From: an uncultured Pelagibacteraceae bacterium
GTDB lineage: Bacteria; Pseudomonadota; Alphaproteobacteria; Pelagibacterales; Pelagibacteraceae
Reading direction: 5' to 3'
Assembly (NCBI GenBank): GCA_902576115.1
Contig: CACGUE010000005.1
Location: 1 to 64,000 of the forward strand
DNA: 64,000 bases
Under the pieces are notes generated by a model. The model made no database searches. It had not been told where the DNA came from and was given only the letters and a program-made list of their open reading frames with translations. This document shows, piece by piece, positions 46,692-55,886 of the stretch (positions are counted from its first letter, which is position 1; each line of letters opens with the position of its first letter). A program made the translations under genes and the position numbers.

Positions 46692-47630
46692 ATGAAATTA
46701 ATTAATTATATTATTTTTGTGACAATTCTAATTATTGGTAGTGCAAATTCTAAAAATATTAATATTCAAGATATTAACTTTGATGTTCCTCAAAGCCATA
46801 TTTACATTGAGTATACGAATGATGAAGTTGAAGATTTTTTCCAGGAGTTTATGAATTCAGTAAATATCAAAATGTATCTTATGGGGCCTAAAAAATATGT
46901 TGATTTAGAAAGAGCTATTTTAAATGGTGAAGATGTCATGAATAATCAATATGCAAAATCAATCATGAAAAAAATGGAAAAAAAGAATTTTAAAGATGAG
47001 GTCCAAGCCTCTAAGTGGGTAATGTCAGAAGTAAAAAAGATAATGAAAAAAGAGAAAATTGACTTTATATCTTATGTGATATTTTCAGACCAAAATTTAA
47101 AAAAAACTTTTTCAGACAACGATTTTTCAGGAATTATAGATGAATTAAATCAGATGAATTCTTCTGAATTGGCTGAACAAACAAAAGAGATTAGAAAAAT
47201 GATTACAAGCTTATCTGGTAATAATAAAAGTATTCCAATTAATGAAGATATGACAATAAATTTATCAAAATTTAAAATATCAAAAAATAAAAATAATCAA
47301 TTATATTTAAGATCTGCTGGTGATTTTATTTACATATTCGGTCCTATGAGATTAGATATAGATTTAAATCTTTTTTTAACAGAGCATAATGATAAGGCAA
47401 TTATGTTAATTTCAGCTTGTTATGTAAATTGCTCAAAATTTAATTCTAAATTTGATAAAATGAAAAAAAACTCTTTCAATGATATTAAAATCAATAAAGT
47501 AAATATAAATAATAGTAATGATATAAATTCTAATATTGTTGAGCAGTTAGAGCAGTTAAATAGTTTATATAAATCGGGTGTCCTAACCAAAGAGGAATTT
47601 GAAAAAGCAAAGAAAAAAATCCTAAATTGA
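46692..47630 (+). CDS. Unknown exported protein with C-terminal SHOCT-like domain, inside the his cluster
   Basis: A 312-aa protein I do not recognise by family beyond its ends. The N-terminus is a signal peptide or anchor (LINYIIFVTILIIGSANS). The C-terminus, VEQLEQLNSLYKSGVLTKEEFEKAKKKIL, is a typical SHOCT domain (short C-terminal domain, often oligomerising). The middle is Lys/Asn-rich and contains alternating strands (LYLRSAGDFIYIFGPMRLDID). It is placed 3 bp after hisH and 1 bp before hisA, so it must be co-transcribed with histidine genes, yet nothing in it suggests a his reaction. Function unknown. Confidence 0.75.
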   Translation: MKLINYIIFVTILIIGSANSKNINIQDINFDVPQSHIYIEYTNDEVEDFFQEFMNSVNIKMYLMGPKKYVDLERAILNGEDVMNNQYAKSIMKKMEKKNFKDEVQASKWVMSEVKKIMKKEKIDFISYVIFSDQNLKKTFSDNDFSGIIDELNQMNSSELAEQTKEIRKMITSLSGNNKSIPINEDMTINLSKFKISKNKNNQLYLRSAGDFIYIFGPMRLDIDLNLFLTEHNDKAIMLISACYVNCSKFNSKFDKMKKNSFNDIKINKVNINNSNDINSNIVEQLEQLNSLYKSGVLTKEEFEKAKKKILN

Positions 47631-47631
47631 A

Positions 47632-48351
47632 ATGAAAATTTTTCCAGCAATAGACATTAAAGATAAAAAATGTGTTAGATTAATCAAAGGAGATTTTGAA
47701 AATAAAACTGAATATGAAATGTCTCCTGTAGAGCAAGCTGGAAAATATAAACAAAATGGATTTAAAAATTTACACATTGTTGATCTGGACGGTGCATTAA
47801 CCGGCGAGCCAATTAATATTGATATTATTCAAGATATTATTGGAAAATTCGACCTCAAAATAGAAATAGGAGGCGGAGTAAGAAATTTTGAAACTATTCA
47901 AAAATATATTGATGCTGGTGTTGAAAAAGTAATTTTGGGAAGTGCTGCTATAAAAGATAGAAGATTTTTAGAAGATGCTTGTAATAAATTTCAAAACCAA
48001 GTTGCATTAGGTTTAGATGCAAAAGATGGACATCTTGCGATTTCAGGATGGACTGAAGAGTCTGACAAACTAACAACTGAATATTTAAAGAAGGTAAATG
48101 ATTATGGAGTTAGCAGGATTATTTATACAGATATTAATAGAGACGGAACAAAGCAAAGTCCAAATTTTGAAGAAACACAAAAAATCGCGAATATTTCTAA
48201 TTGTCCGGTAGTTATATCTGGTGGTGTTTCATCAATTACAGATATTAAAAAGGCTAAAAATTTAAATAATATTGAAGGTGTTATAGTTGGAAAAGCTATA
48301 TACGATGGAGATATAAAGTTAGATGAACTCGTAAAAGAAATAGATGCTTAA
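47632..48351 (+). CDS. hisA: Phosphoribosylformimino-AICAR ribotide isomerase HisA
   Basis: A 239-aa (beta/alpha)8 isomerase of histidine synthesis. [19 protein letters not shown] at the N-terminus carries the catalytic Asp8. [17 protein letters not shown] and LGSAAIKD mark the first phosphate-binding half; the second catalytic Asp is in [11 protein letters not shown], followed by [13 protein letters not shown]. It overlaps hisF by 8 bp. Confidence 0.97.
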   Translation: MKIFPAIDIKDKKCVRLIKGDFENKTEYEMSPVEQAGKYKQNGFKNLHIVDLDGALTGEPINIDIIQDIIGKFDLKIEIGGGVRNFETIQKYIDAGVEKVILGSAAIKDRRFLEDACNKFQNQVALGLDAKDGHLAISGWTEESDKLTTEYLKKVNDYGVSRIIYTDINRDGTKQSPNFEETQKIANISNCPVVISGGVSSITDIKKAKNLNNIEGVIVGKAIYDGDIKLDELVKEIDA

Positions 48352-49096
48352 AAATAGAATTATTCCTTGTTTAGACGTTAAAAATGGTCGTGTTGTAAAA
48401 GGAATCAACTTTGTTGACCTAAAAGATGCAGGAGATCCTGTTGAACAAGCAAAAATTTATAGTGATGGTGGTGCTGATGAGATTTGCTTTTTAGATATTA
48501 CTGCTTCAAATGAAAATAGAGATACCATTTATGAAGTGGTAGAAAAAACTTCTAAGAAATGTTTTGTGCCCTTAACAGTTGGTGGGGGAGTTAGAAGTGT
48601 TGATGACATAAATAAATTACTTAATTGCGGAGCTGATAAAGTTTCCATAAACACAGCAGCTGTTCAAAATGCAAAAGTTGTTGAAGATAGTTCTAGAAAA
48701 TTTGGCTCTCAGTGCATTGTTGTTGCAATTGATGCAAAAAGAAAAGATGATGGATGGGAAATCTTTACTCATGGGGGAAGAAATCCAACTGGCATAAATG
48801 CATTAGAATTTGCTTCTAAAATGGAAAAATGTGGTGCTGGAGAGTTATTAGTGACCTCTATGGATAAAGATGGAACTCAATCTGGATACGATATTGAATT
48901 AATGCAAAAGATATCATCCATGGTCAATATTCCAGTTATTGCATCAGGTGGAGTTGGAACTTTAGATCACTTAGTAGATGGAATAAAATCAGGAGCTAGT
49001 GCTGTTTTAGCTGCATCTATATTCCATTATGGTACTTATTCAGTAAATGAAGCTAAGCAATATTTGGCTTCAAAAGATATACCTGTTAGGATTTAG
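48344..49096 (+). CDS. hisF: Imidazole glycerol phosphate synthase subunit HisF (cyclase)
   Basis: A 250-aa barrel enzyme, the partner of His[20 protein letters not shown] at the N-terminus carries Asp11. [17 protein letters not shown] and KVSINTAAV bind phosphate. [16 protein letters not shown] holds the second catalytic Asp, and [14 protein letters not shown] completes the second half. All expected residues are seen. Its stop is one base from the hisE ATG. Confidence 0.97.
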   Translation: MLKNRIIPCLDVKNGRVVKGINFVDLKDAGDPVEQAKIYSDGGADEICFLDITASNENRDTIYEVVEKTSKKCFVPLTVGGGVRSVDDINKLLNCGADKVSINTAAVQNAKVVEDSSRKFGSQCIVVAIDAKRKDDGWEIFTHGGRNPTGINALEFASKMEKCGAGELLVTSMDKDGTQSGYDIELMQKISSMVNIPVIASGGVGTLDHLVDGIKSGASAVLAASIFHYGTYSVNEAKQYLASKDIPVRI

Positions 49097-49097
49097 A

Positions 49098-49370
49098 ATG
49101 TTAAAGATATTAGAAGATCTCGTTACCCTTGCAAGAGAGCGAAAAAATAATCCTGTTGAAGGTTCATACACTAATAAGCTTTTAGAAGATAAATCTTTAG
49201 CAAAAGAAAAAGTCCTAGAAGAAATTAATGAACTTATAGAAGCTGTAGAACAAGACTCAAATAAAATCCATGAAGCAGCAGATGTTTTGTATCATTTAAT
49301 CATGTACCTTGAAAAAAGTGACATAAAAATTGAAGAAGTGATGGATGAATTAAAATCTAGAAAAAATTAG
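49098..49370 (+). CDS. hisE: Phosphoribosyl-ATP pyrophosphatase HisE
   Basis: A 90-aa HisE (MazG-like all-alpha pyrophosphatase), second step of histidine synthesis. I start it at ATG 49098 (MLKILEDLVTLARERK) rather than the track's 49047, which lies in hisF. The metal-site helices are recognisable: SYTNKLLEDK, LEEINELIEAVEQ (ExxE), and HEAADVLYHLIMYL (ExxD). No hisI domain is fused. It ends the his cluster. Confidence 0.95.
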   Translation: MLKILEDLVTLARERKNNPVEGSYTNKLLEDKSLAKEKVLEEINELIEAVEQDSNKIHEAADVLYHLIMYLEKSDIKIEEVMDELKSRKN

Positions 49371-49406
49371 ATATCAATTCATAAAAAACCATTATTCACA
49401 CAACCT

Positions 49407-49452
49407 AAAACTTTTTTTTATCTCAAAAATACTAAGCTTGGTGAAAAGTTTT
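49407..49452. terminator. Possible weak hairpin between hisE and the restriction gene
   Basis: AAAACTTTT (49407-49415) and AAAAGTTTT (49444-49452) form an inverted repeat with a T-run on the right. The stem is almost all A-T and the loop long, so it is at best a weak terminator for the two convergent genes. Confidence 0.25.
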
Positions 49453-49460
49453 TTTTAATT

Positions 49461-52400
49461 TTACTTAATATCTTCTTTTGAAATTTTACACGTTTCAATT
49501 ATTAGATTATTAAGCATTGAATCTCTTTTTCTAATATTATTTTCATTTTTGTAAATAGAGTCTCTTTTTTTTGAGTGCTTCTCAATCTCATTAAAAAGAA
49601 TCTTTTGGTCTTTGTTTGGTATGGGTAACTCCAAATTGTAAATTAGAGAAGGTTTAATGGTTGGATACCCTTGGTCAGCCTCTTTTAAATTGCTGGTCTT
49701 AAAATATTTCAAAAAATCATAAATAAACATTCTTATTTTTTCATCATTAATATAAATTCCCGTTAGATGTTGAACAACATAAGAATCGTTTTTTAAAATC
49801 CCTATATTGTTAGTATTAATTGCCTGTCCACTTGTAGGAAACAATATAGTGCCTGATTTAAATTTTTTTAAATTATATTTTTTTAAAGCTATGTCGGTTA
49901 AACAATCATCATTCTTAGTTTTAATAAAGCCATTATCATCAATATTATTAAGGTCTTTTGCTCTCACGAATTGATATTTTCCGTTAATAAAATATTCATC
50001 TTCAGGAGCTGAACTTCCTTTCTCAATTTCAATTTTTAAATTATTTATTTTACTATTATTTAGATTTTTAATTTTTATTTTTTCATAACTTGAAATTATA
50101 TTGATTGGCTCCTTTATTATCAATTTATAGTCAAAATCTAAAGTGTCAAATTTTATTAAATCAGATATTTTTTTTATTTTTAGATAATTTTTAATATTAG
50201 GATTTATATTCTTATAATTTTTATTATTTTCAAATTTATTCAAAATATAAGAATTAATTTTACTTTTATCTAAAAGATCTTCTTCATTGAATAGGCCATT
50301 GAAAAGTTTTCCATTTTTTTTGTAAATTTTGATACCTTCTTGGCCTCGTCTTTTTCTAAATTCGTAACCTAATAATCTCTTAGTTTTTTTATGATCTCCT
50401 AAGTCAGTATCAACAATTATTATGTCTTTATCTTTAATCCAATTAAAACATTGAATTTTATCATTTTCATTCTTTTTGATTTTATCAATTTTTTCTTGTC
50501 CACTCAGTTTATCGAAATTTTCATATTCTTTATAAAAAGCAAATATATCTAAATTATCAGGATCAATTTTTTGTAAAATATTTTGAAATTCTTTAGAATT
50601 TTTAATATTTGGATAAAATTCTTGTATATAATCTTTTGGATCTGTCGATAAAGAAATTTCTTTTTTTGACATAAACAATACACATGTTGATTGAGTAGAT
50701 TCCATAAAAGCTTCTGAGTTAAGCATCACAATTGATTGTAAATCAAAATTTTCTAATAAAATTCTTCTTGTTTCTTTATGTAAAGGACTATCGTTAATAA
50801 AAATTGAAGTTGGTATTATAATTCCTGCAACACCATATTTTGAAATTAATTGTTTTGTTCTTTCAATAAACAAACATTCAATTTCTTTGCTTTTATCAGA
50901 CAGAAATTTAAATAGATTAAAATCTTTTTTAGCATGAGGAAGAGAATTTTGAAATGATTGAACTGAAAATGGAGGGTTGGCGACTATTATATCAAAGTTT
51001 GAATTGTCTTGACTTTCCTCATTATTTTTTAATTTTTTCTTATAGACTTTTGATTTAAAAAAACTATCGAGACCATCGCAAGGAAAAATATTTGCGTCAC
51101 CGTCACCATTTAAAAAAGAGCTTATCTTAGTAGTTTTTGCTAACCTATAGTCCTTCTCTATACCATAAACATATTCTTTTGCCCAAAGATAATTATTTTT
51201 GTGTGAAACAAATTCGTCTCTTCCTCTTCGTCCACTTTTGATTATTTCAGCGTCAAATTTTGAAAAATACATATTAATTTCATCCATTATTTCTGTCAAA
51301 AAATGACCAGCTCCTGAGGAATAATCTATTACATAAGGAAAAAAATATATTTCTTCTTTTTCATTTTTTTTTTCAATTAATTTTTCTATAGGCAATGATT
51401 TGCAAATAAATCTTGCTAAAACAGTTGGAGTAAAAAATTGTCCTGCTTCTTGTTTTACACCATGGTTTAATAAACTTTCAAAAAAATCACCAACGTATTG
51501 ATGTTTTGAGCTGTAGTTAATTTGAAATTCTTGCAATAATTGCACAACTTGTTTTACAATATCAAAATTTTCAATAAAAGTTTCATCATTATAAACATCT
51601 TTAAAGTTAAAATTATTACTTAATTTAATTTTTATATCATCATAATCATTAGAGAATTTAAAAGTAGATACATCTATGTAATCTTTTAAACCCTTTGAGT
51701 ATAGTTCTTCCAATCTTAGTAAGAAAGATTTAGGATCATCGGTATCAGATTTCCATTGAAAATCTAAATCAGAGTCTTTACTTGCTGATTTTTTGTCTTC
51801 ATCTACAATTTTACAAATAAACAAGTTAAATATTTTGTTAAAAGCGTTTGATTTATCAGATATTACATTTCTTCTTAAAATTTCTGCAAACAAGTTGAAA
51901 ATGAACCCACCCTCAGTCTCATTTAAATTTTTTAAATCATTATATGTTAAATTTCCTTTATCACTTGAATACGGTTTAGCATTGTCTTCAAGTAATCCTT
52001 TTTTTTCAAAACTTTTATCCCAATCTTTGAAAGAGTCTTCATGGGATAATTTTTTCCACTCCTTTTTAACTCTAATAAAATCATAATTTCTAACAAGTTT
52101 ATCTTCTTTTAGTTTTGAGGTATAAAGTGATACAACTTTAACGTCAGGCTCTTGCCTCAAGTAGCTGAAGCTTTGGTCACCATCTTTTATTGTTAGCTCT
52201 TTTGCGCGAATATACTCTTTGCCAAAAGTTTTACACTCTATTATTAAATATGTTTTATTATTCTTTTTTACTAAAACATCACAATAGGACTTATATTGTC
52301 TTCCAAATTTATATTGTTTTTCAATCTCTATATCTTCAGGATTATAACCAATTTTAAGTAATTGGTTGATGCATTCTAAAACCACTAAATATTCATCTTT

Positions 52401-52565
52401 AGAATTAAGATCTAAAACGTTATTTCTATGAACTTTTATCTTATCACCATAATTTACTTTTAAGTTTTTAATAGATATTTCGTAATTGTTGTTATATTTT
52501 TTAATATATTTTCCATTAGTTGATTCAAAGTCTAATTTTAATATTAATTTTTCTTTTTCCATCAT
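49461..52565 (-). CDS. Single-chain restriction-modification protein (nuclease + N6-adenine methylase + target recognition)
   Basis: A 1034-aa protein combining three type I-like parts. Residues about 75-170 resemble an HsdR N-terminal nuclease (CDVLVKKNNKTYLIIECKT: D...ExK of the PD-(D/E)XK fold). Residues about 370-700 are an N6-adenine methylase (QFFTPTVLARFICKSL, motif I YSSGAGHFLTEI, motif IV IIVANPPFSV). The last 200 residues resemble an HsdS half-subunit (YQFVRAKDL, LFPTSGQAI, YPTIKPSLIYNLELPIP). No helicase domain is seen, so it fits a type IIG-like enzyme. No separate partner genes flank it. It is likely horizontally acquired defence. Confidence 0.8.
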   Translation of the reverse strand: MMEKEKLILKLDFESTNGKYIKKYNNNYEISIKNLKVNYGDKIKVHRNNVLDLNSKDEYLVVLECINQLLKIGYNPEDIEIEKQYKFGRQYKSYCDVLVKKNNKTYLIIECKTFGKEYIRAKELTIKDGDQSFSYLRQEPDVKVVSLYTSKLKEDKLVRNYDFIRVKKEWKKLSHEDSFKDWDKSFEKKGLLEDNAKPYSSDKGNLTYNDLKNLNETEGGFIFNLFAEILRRNVISDKSNAFNKIFNLFICKIVDEDKKSASKDSDLDFQWKSDTDDPKSFLLRLEELYSKGLKDYIDVSTFKFSNDYDDIKIKLSNNFNFKDVYNDETFIENFDIVKQVVQLLQEFQINYSSKHQYVGDFFESLLNHGVKQEAGQFFTPTVLARFICKSLPIEKLIEKKNEKEEIYFFPYVIDYSSGAGHFLTEIMDEINMYFSKFDAEIIKSGRRGRDEFVSHKNNYLWAKEYVYGIEKDYRLAKTTKISSFLNGDGDANIFPCDGLDSFFKSKVYKKKLKNNEESQDNSNFDIIVANPPFSVQSFQNSLPHAKKDFNLFKFLSDKSKEIECLFIERTKQLISKYGVAGIIIPTSIFINDSPLHKETRRILLENFDLQSIVMLNSEAFMESTQSTCVLFMSKKEISLSTDPKDYIQEFYPNIKNSKEFQNILQKIDPDNLDIFAFYKEYENFDKLSGQEKIDKIKKNENDKIQCFNWIKDKDIIIVDTDLGDHKKTKRLLGYEFRKRRGQEGIKIYKKNGKLFNGLFNEEDLLDKSKINSYILNKFENNKNYKNINPNIKNYLKIKKISDLIKFDTLDFDYKLIIKEPINIISSYEKIKIKNLNNSKINNLKIEIEKGSSAPEDEYFINGKYQFVRAKDLNNIDDNGFIKTKNDDCLTDIALKKYNLKKFKSGTILFPTSGQAINTNNIGILKNDSYVVQHLTGIYINDEKIRMFIYDFLKYFKTSNLKEADQGYPTIKPSLIYNLELPIPNKDQKILFNEIEKHSKKRDSIYKNENNIRKRDSMLNNLIIETCKISKEDIK

Positions 52566-52821
52566 AATAAATTTATCAATAATCTCTAAAATTTACTATT
52601 TGATTTATCTTTAGTTTTACCAAATCTAGCACCTAGTTTGTTGCTTAAATTGCTATTTAGCTGAAACTTTTGTTAAGGTGACGCTCTACATATTGCATAT
52701 TGATTATGTGAAAATATTAAATATTTGTTTTTTTAATTTTTATAATATAATTTTAAAATAGTCCTGATTTAGAAAATAACTCTACTTGCTAGGACTTTAA
52801 ACACAACGCTAAAGGAGGCAA
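52566..52821. other. 256-bp spacer with an inverted repeat before the 55-aa gene
   Basis: Non-coding on both strands as far as I can see. It must hold the leftward promoter of the restriction gene and the rightward one of the small gene. AGTCCT (52760-52765) and AGGACT (52791-52796) could form a 6-bp stem flanked by TTTAAA on both sides, ending 15 bp before the ribosome site. I recognise no known riboswitch. Confidence 0.4.
52812..52818 (+). promoter_or_regulatory. Strong Shine-Dalgarno of the 55-aa gene
   Basis: AAGGAGG, complementary to the 16S rRNA tail over its whole length, 3 bases before the ATG at 52822. Such a full site is rare in this window and is the best evidence that the short ORF is translated. 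Confidence 0.75.
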
Positions 52822-52989
52822 ATGAAACTAATAATACAATCAATCAAAAACTATTTAAAATCTAAAAAGGATAGAGGATTAGAACCTGTATTCTTTGAAA
52901 AAATAGGTGATCAAAAAACATCAAGAGATCAGATGCGTAAAAATTTAATAAAAGCATTAGAGAAAAATGGTTGGACAATAAAAAAATAA
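52822..52989 (+). CDS. Small hypothetical protein, 55 aa (below ORF-track limit)
   Basis: An ORF of 55 codons beginning MKLIIQSIKNYLKSKKDRG and ending ALEKNGWTIKK. It is basic and looks like two or three short helices, with no signal peptide or Cys. The full AAGGAGG ribosome site just before the ATG argues for translation. It lies between the restriction gene (divergent) and the TRAP permease gene (convergent, 1 bp apart). I do not recognise the family. A nucleic-acid-binding or partner role would be a guess. Confidence 0.6.
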   Translation: MKLIIQSIKNYLKSKKDRGLEPVFFEKIGDQKTSRDQMRKNLIKALEKNGWTIKK

Positions 52990-52990
52990 T

Positions 52991-54256
52991 TTACAATTTA
53001 CCAGGTAACCAGGTTGAGAATATTGGAAAGAGTATCATTAGTATTCCATAAATTATTCCAACGATTGTAAATAAAGGAACCTCTTTAAAAGCTTTGGCTG
53101 GATTTTCTTTGATCACACCTGCAGCTGTATAAATACCAACGCATACGGGGGGTGTAATCATTCCTATTCCGGCAAAGGCAACAAACACCACATAAAGATG
53201 AAGTAAGCTTTGGTTAAATGATAATGTAATTGCTGCAAAAATTGGAACAGTTAAATAAAATACAGGAACAATTTCAATAAACGTTCCAAGAATTAAACAT
53301 ATTGCTCCAAGCATTATCCAGAACAGATTTACACTCACACCTTTATCTGTGAAGAATGTAATAATTTTTTGAGGAGCCTGAGTGTAAGTTAAAACTACAC
53401 TTAAGAATGTTGCAGTTGCTATAATTGCAAAAATTACAGCTGTAATGATAGCTGTTTCCCTTAAACAACTCATCAAAGATGAAAAAGTAAGTTCACGGTA
53501 AATTAAAAATCCAATTAAAACTGCATATACTCCTGCAACAGCAGCTGATTCAGATGGAGTGAGTATACCTGCATAAATTCCACCCAAAATTATTACTGGA
53601 GTGATCAATGCTGGTAATGCAGCTACAAAAGAACTTATTCTTTCTTTTAATGATGCCTTGTCATCTGTTCTAATATGCCTGCATTTAAACAAAACTAGAA
53701 GGACCATCAAAACAAGTAGAACTAGGCCTGGAATAACTCCTGCAGCAAAAGTTTTTGAGACCGGAACATTAGTTAGAGCACTAAATAATATTGCTGCATT
53801 AGATGGAGGTATCAATGCCTCCAATAGAGCAGCTGAAGCGGCAAGGACAACAACAAAAGGGGTTGGATAACCTTGTTCAATCATCTTTGGCATCATGATA
53901 GTTCCTACTGCAGTAATTGCTGCAAGTATTGATCCACAAAAAGCTGCGAAGAAACCCATCGCAATTACCATTGCAACACCAAGGCCGCCTGGCCAATGAC
54001 CAACTAGTGTTGTTGTAAATTTAACTAATCTTGATGCAGCACCTCCTTTTAACATAGCCATTCCAGTAAAAATAAATAATGGAACGGCAATAAGAACATG
54101 TTTAGTTAATGCACCAAATGAAACTTGAATCAAAACTGACCAAGGTAAATTTAATCCTGCAATTGCAGCTAACGAACTTCCTAAACCAAAAACTAAAAAA
54201 ATCGGAACTGATATAACTAATGTAACAAGAGAAATAATAAAAGCCAATCCAAACAT
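52991..54256 (-). CDS. TRAP transporter large permease (DctM-type)
   Basis: A 421-aa polytopic protein with about 11-12 hydrophobic helices. The DctM family pattern is clear: PLFIFTGMAMLKGGAASRLV, GGLGVAMVIAMGFFAAFCGS, LIPPSNAAILFSALTNVPVSK, and FVAFAGIGMITPPVCVGIYTAAGV. It is the sodium-coupled membrane channel part of a tripartite transporter for organic acids or related solutes; the substrate is not readable. It abuts dctQ (0 bp) and the binding-protein gene, forming one leftward operon. Confidence 0.93.
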   Translation of the reverse strand: MFGLAFIISLVTLVISVPIFLVFGLGSSLAAIAGLNLPWSVLIQVSFGALTKHVLIAVPLFIFTGMAMLKGGAASRLVKFTTTLVGHWPGGLGVAMVIAMGFFAAFCGSILAAITAVGTIMMPKMIEQGYPTPFVVVLAASAALLEALIPPSNAAILFSALTNVPVSKTFAAGVIPGLVLLVLMVLLVLFKCRHIRTDDKASLKERISSFVAALPALITPVIILGGIYAGILTPSESAAVAGVYAVLIGFLIYRELTFSSLMSCLRETAIITAVIFAIIATATFLSVVLTYTQAPQKIITFFTDKGVSVNLFWIMLGAICLILGTFIEIVPVFYLTVPIFAAITLSFNQSLLHLYVVFVAFAGIGMITPPVCVGIYTAAGVIKENPAKAFKEVPLFTIVGIIYGILMILFPIFSTWLPGKL

Positions 54257-54751
54257 TTATTCTTTCCCTAAAAGTTTTTTAAAATTATCTAAAATAAGCT
54301 CTAATGATGTTAATGCTAAAATTAAAAAACCCACTGGAAATGCTAAAAACATCCACCAGATAGGAATATTTATTTCTAATTCCATCATCTGTCCTAAATT
54401 GTAATACATTGTTGTTGCATCAACTCCTGCTTTAAAGAAAACACACGCAGAAATAAGAGCAATTAAATTTACAATTGTGCCAATAATATTTTTTGATTTT
54501 TCAGATAAATAATGACTTAGAAAATCTACTTTAATATGTTGTCCTTGTTTTAGTAAAGGACCTAGCAATGGAAATACCAACCAACTTACCATTACAGGTG
54601 GTAATTCTATAAACCATGCAAATCCTGTACCTGTGATAAATCTTGTTGTGGCACTTAATGCTAAAGCTGCCACCATTAAAAAGACGATGAACATTGCGAG
54701 CGAAATTACAGCTTTTGCTAGCAAATTATTAATAGCTCGCAATGCCCTCAT
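54257..54751 (-). CDS. TRAP transporter small permease (DctQ-type)
   Basis: A 164-aa protein with four hydrophobic helices (ISLAMFIVFLMVAALALSA; the ELPPVMVSWLVFPLLGPLLKQGQHIKVDFLS region, with the DctQ signature GxHIxVD; two more to the C-terminus). It links the binding protein to the large permease. It lies between the binding-protein gene (29 bp) and dctM (adjacent). Confidence 0.9.
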   Translation of the reverse strand: MRALRAINNLLAKAVISLAMFIVFLMVAALALSATTRFITGTGFAWFIELPPVMVSWLVFPLLGPLLKQGQHIKVDFLSHYLSEKSKNIIGTIVNLIALISACVFFKAGVDATTMYYNLGQMMELEINIPIWWMFLAFPVGFLILALTSLELILDNFKKLLGKE

Positions 54752-54780
54752 AATCTTTTTTAGAAAAAGTTTAACTTCTT

Positions 54781-55797
54781 CTAATTACTTTTAGCATATG
54801 CTTGTGCCGCCTCTAAAGCGTCAGCATCAATCATTTTGGCCATTGCTGGCATTACTTCATCTTTCATAAGCTTATCAAATTTAGCTTTTTCAGCCCCTGA
54901 AAGTGTAGTAACAACTCCACCTCTTTCTTGGAATTTTTTAAGAGTACTTTCTCCAGTATCCATAATTAGATCTGTTGATCTTTTTCCAATTTCTTTACCA
55001 ACATCCATTATGATTTTTTGTAAATCTGTAGACAAACTATTGAACCAAGTTGAGTTAGCCATAATATATGCATCAGCATAATATTGATATGGCTTTTGAG
55101 CGTATTTTAAAAATTCCCACCAGCTATATGCTTCAATACTTCCAGGAGGACTGTTAATCGTATCAATCATTCCAGTTTGTAAAGATGTATAAACTTCACC
55201 TGTAGGCAAAGACACTCTATTTGCTCCTAAAGCATCCCACATTGGCTCTTCACTTTTTAAAAGTCGTCTAGCTTTTAGACCTTTCATAGCATCAATGCCT
55301 GTTAACTCTTTCGCACTTGAAAAAGTCATTACTGGTCCAACTGGGTTGTACATTACTAATGTTGAATTAGTCTTTTTAGTTAACTCACCCCAAATTTCTT
55401 TTCCTTTAGGAGAATTTTGAAAAAAACCTCTTTGTTGTTCCCATGAATTAAATAATCCTGGAAATGAGGCAACATTAAAATTTTTATTTATTGGTGGAAA
55501 ACTTACCACACCAACAATTCCTCCAAGTTCAACTGCACCAGAAGTTACTGCTCCCATCACTTCTCTAATTCCAAATAATTGTTTAGATGGATAAACTTCT
55601 ATTTTTAGTTTTCCTTTTGCTCTTTTATTAACTTCATCAGCAAATATTTGTGCATGTTTTGCACTATGGTGCTTAGGGCTCCAGTGAACAGATAAACGTC
55701 CAACTATTTCCGAGAAAGCAGCTGTTGAAGTAAGAACAAATGAAAAAATAAATGTTAAGCTAATAATAGCTTTATAAATTGATTTAAATGTATTCAT
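54781..55797 (-). CDS. TRAP transporter substrate-binding protein (DctP-type)
   Basis: A 338-aa periplasmic binding protein with a signal peptide (LTFIFSFVLTSTAAFS). The DctP fold is seen in KHAQIFADEVNKRAKGKLKIEVYPSKQLFG, then LKARRLLKSEEPMWDALGANRVSLPTGEVYTSLQTGMID, with the conserved Arg in the ligand-binding region, and STWFNSL. It captures an organic acid or similar compound. A fair ribosome site (GAGAGG) precedes the ATG. It is first in the leftward operon and divergent from the prepilin genes. Confidence 0.93.
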   Translation of the reverse strand: MNTFKSIYKAIISLTFIFSFVLTSTAAFSEIVGRLSVHWSPKHHSAKHAQIFADEVNKRAKGKLKIEVYPSKQLFGIREVMGAVTSGAVELGGIVGVVSFPPINKNFNVASFPGLFNSWEQQRGFFQNSPKGKEIWGELTKKTNSTLVMYNPVGPVMTFSSAKELTGIDAMKGLKARRLLKSEEPMWDALGANRVSLPTGEVYTSLQTGMIDTINSPPGSIEAYSWWEFLKYAQKPYQYYADAYIMANSTWFNSLSTDLQKIIMDVGKEIGKRSTDLIMDTGESTLKKFQERGGVVTTLSGAEKAKFDKLMKDEVMPAMAKMIDADALEAAQAYAKSN

Positions 55798-55831
55798 TTT
55801 TCCTCTCTTTTTTAAAATATTATCTTATTAG

Positions 55832-55854
55832 TTGCATATATTTTAACAATGCAA
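55832..55854. promoter_or_regulatory. Candidate operator between TRAP and prepilin genes
   Basis: A perfect inverted repeat TTGCAT (55832-55837), 11 bases, ATGCAA (55849-55854), in the 89-bp space between the two divergent transcription units. It could bind a dimeric regulator; none is encoded next to it. Confidence 0.35.
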
Positions 55855-55886
55855 AAATTTAAAAATTTATTAAGATATATTCTAAA

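Noticed and set aside
49047-49097. Longer hisE start inside hisF
   Set aside because: HisE homologs begin at the MLKILEDL position; the extension is out-of-frame hisF sequence.
52740-52821. Riboswitch in the leader of the 55-aa gene
   Set aside because: Only a 6-bp stem with a long loop; it matches no riboswitch I know, including SAM-V of SAR11.
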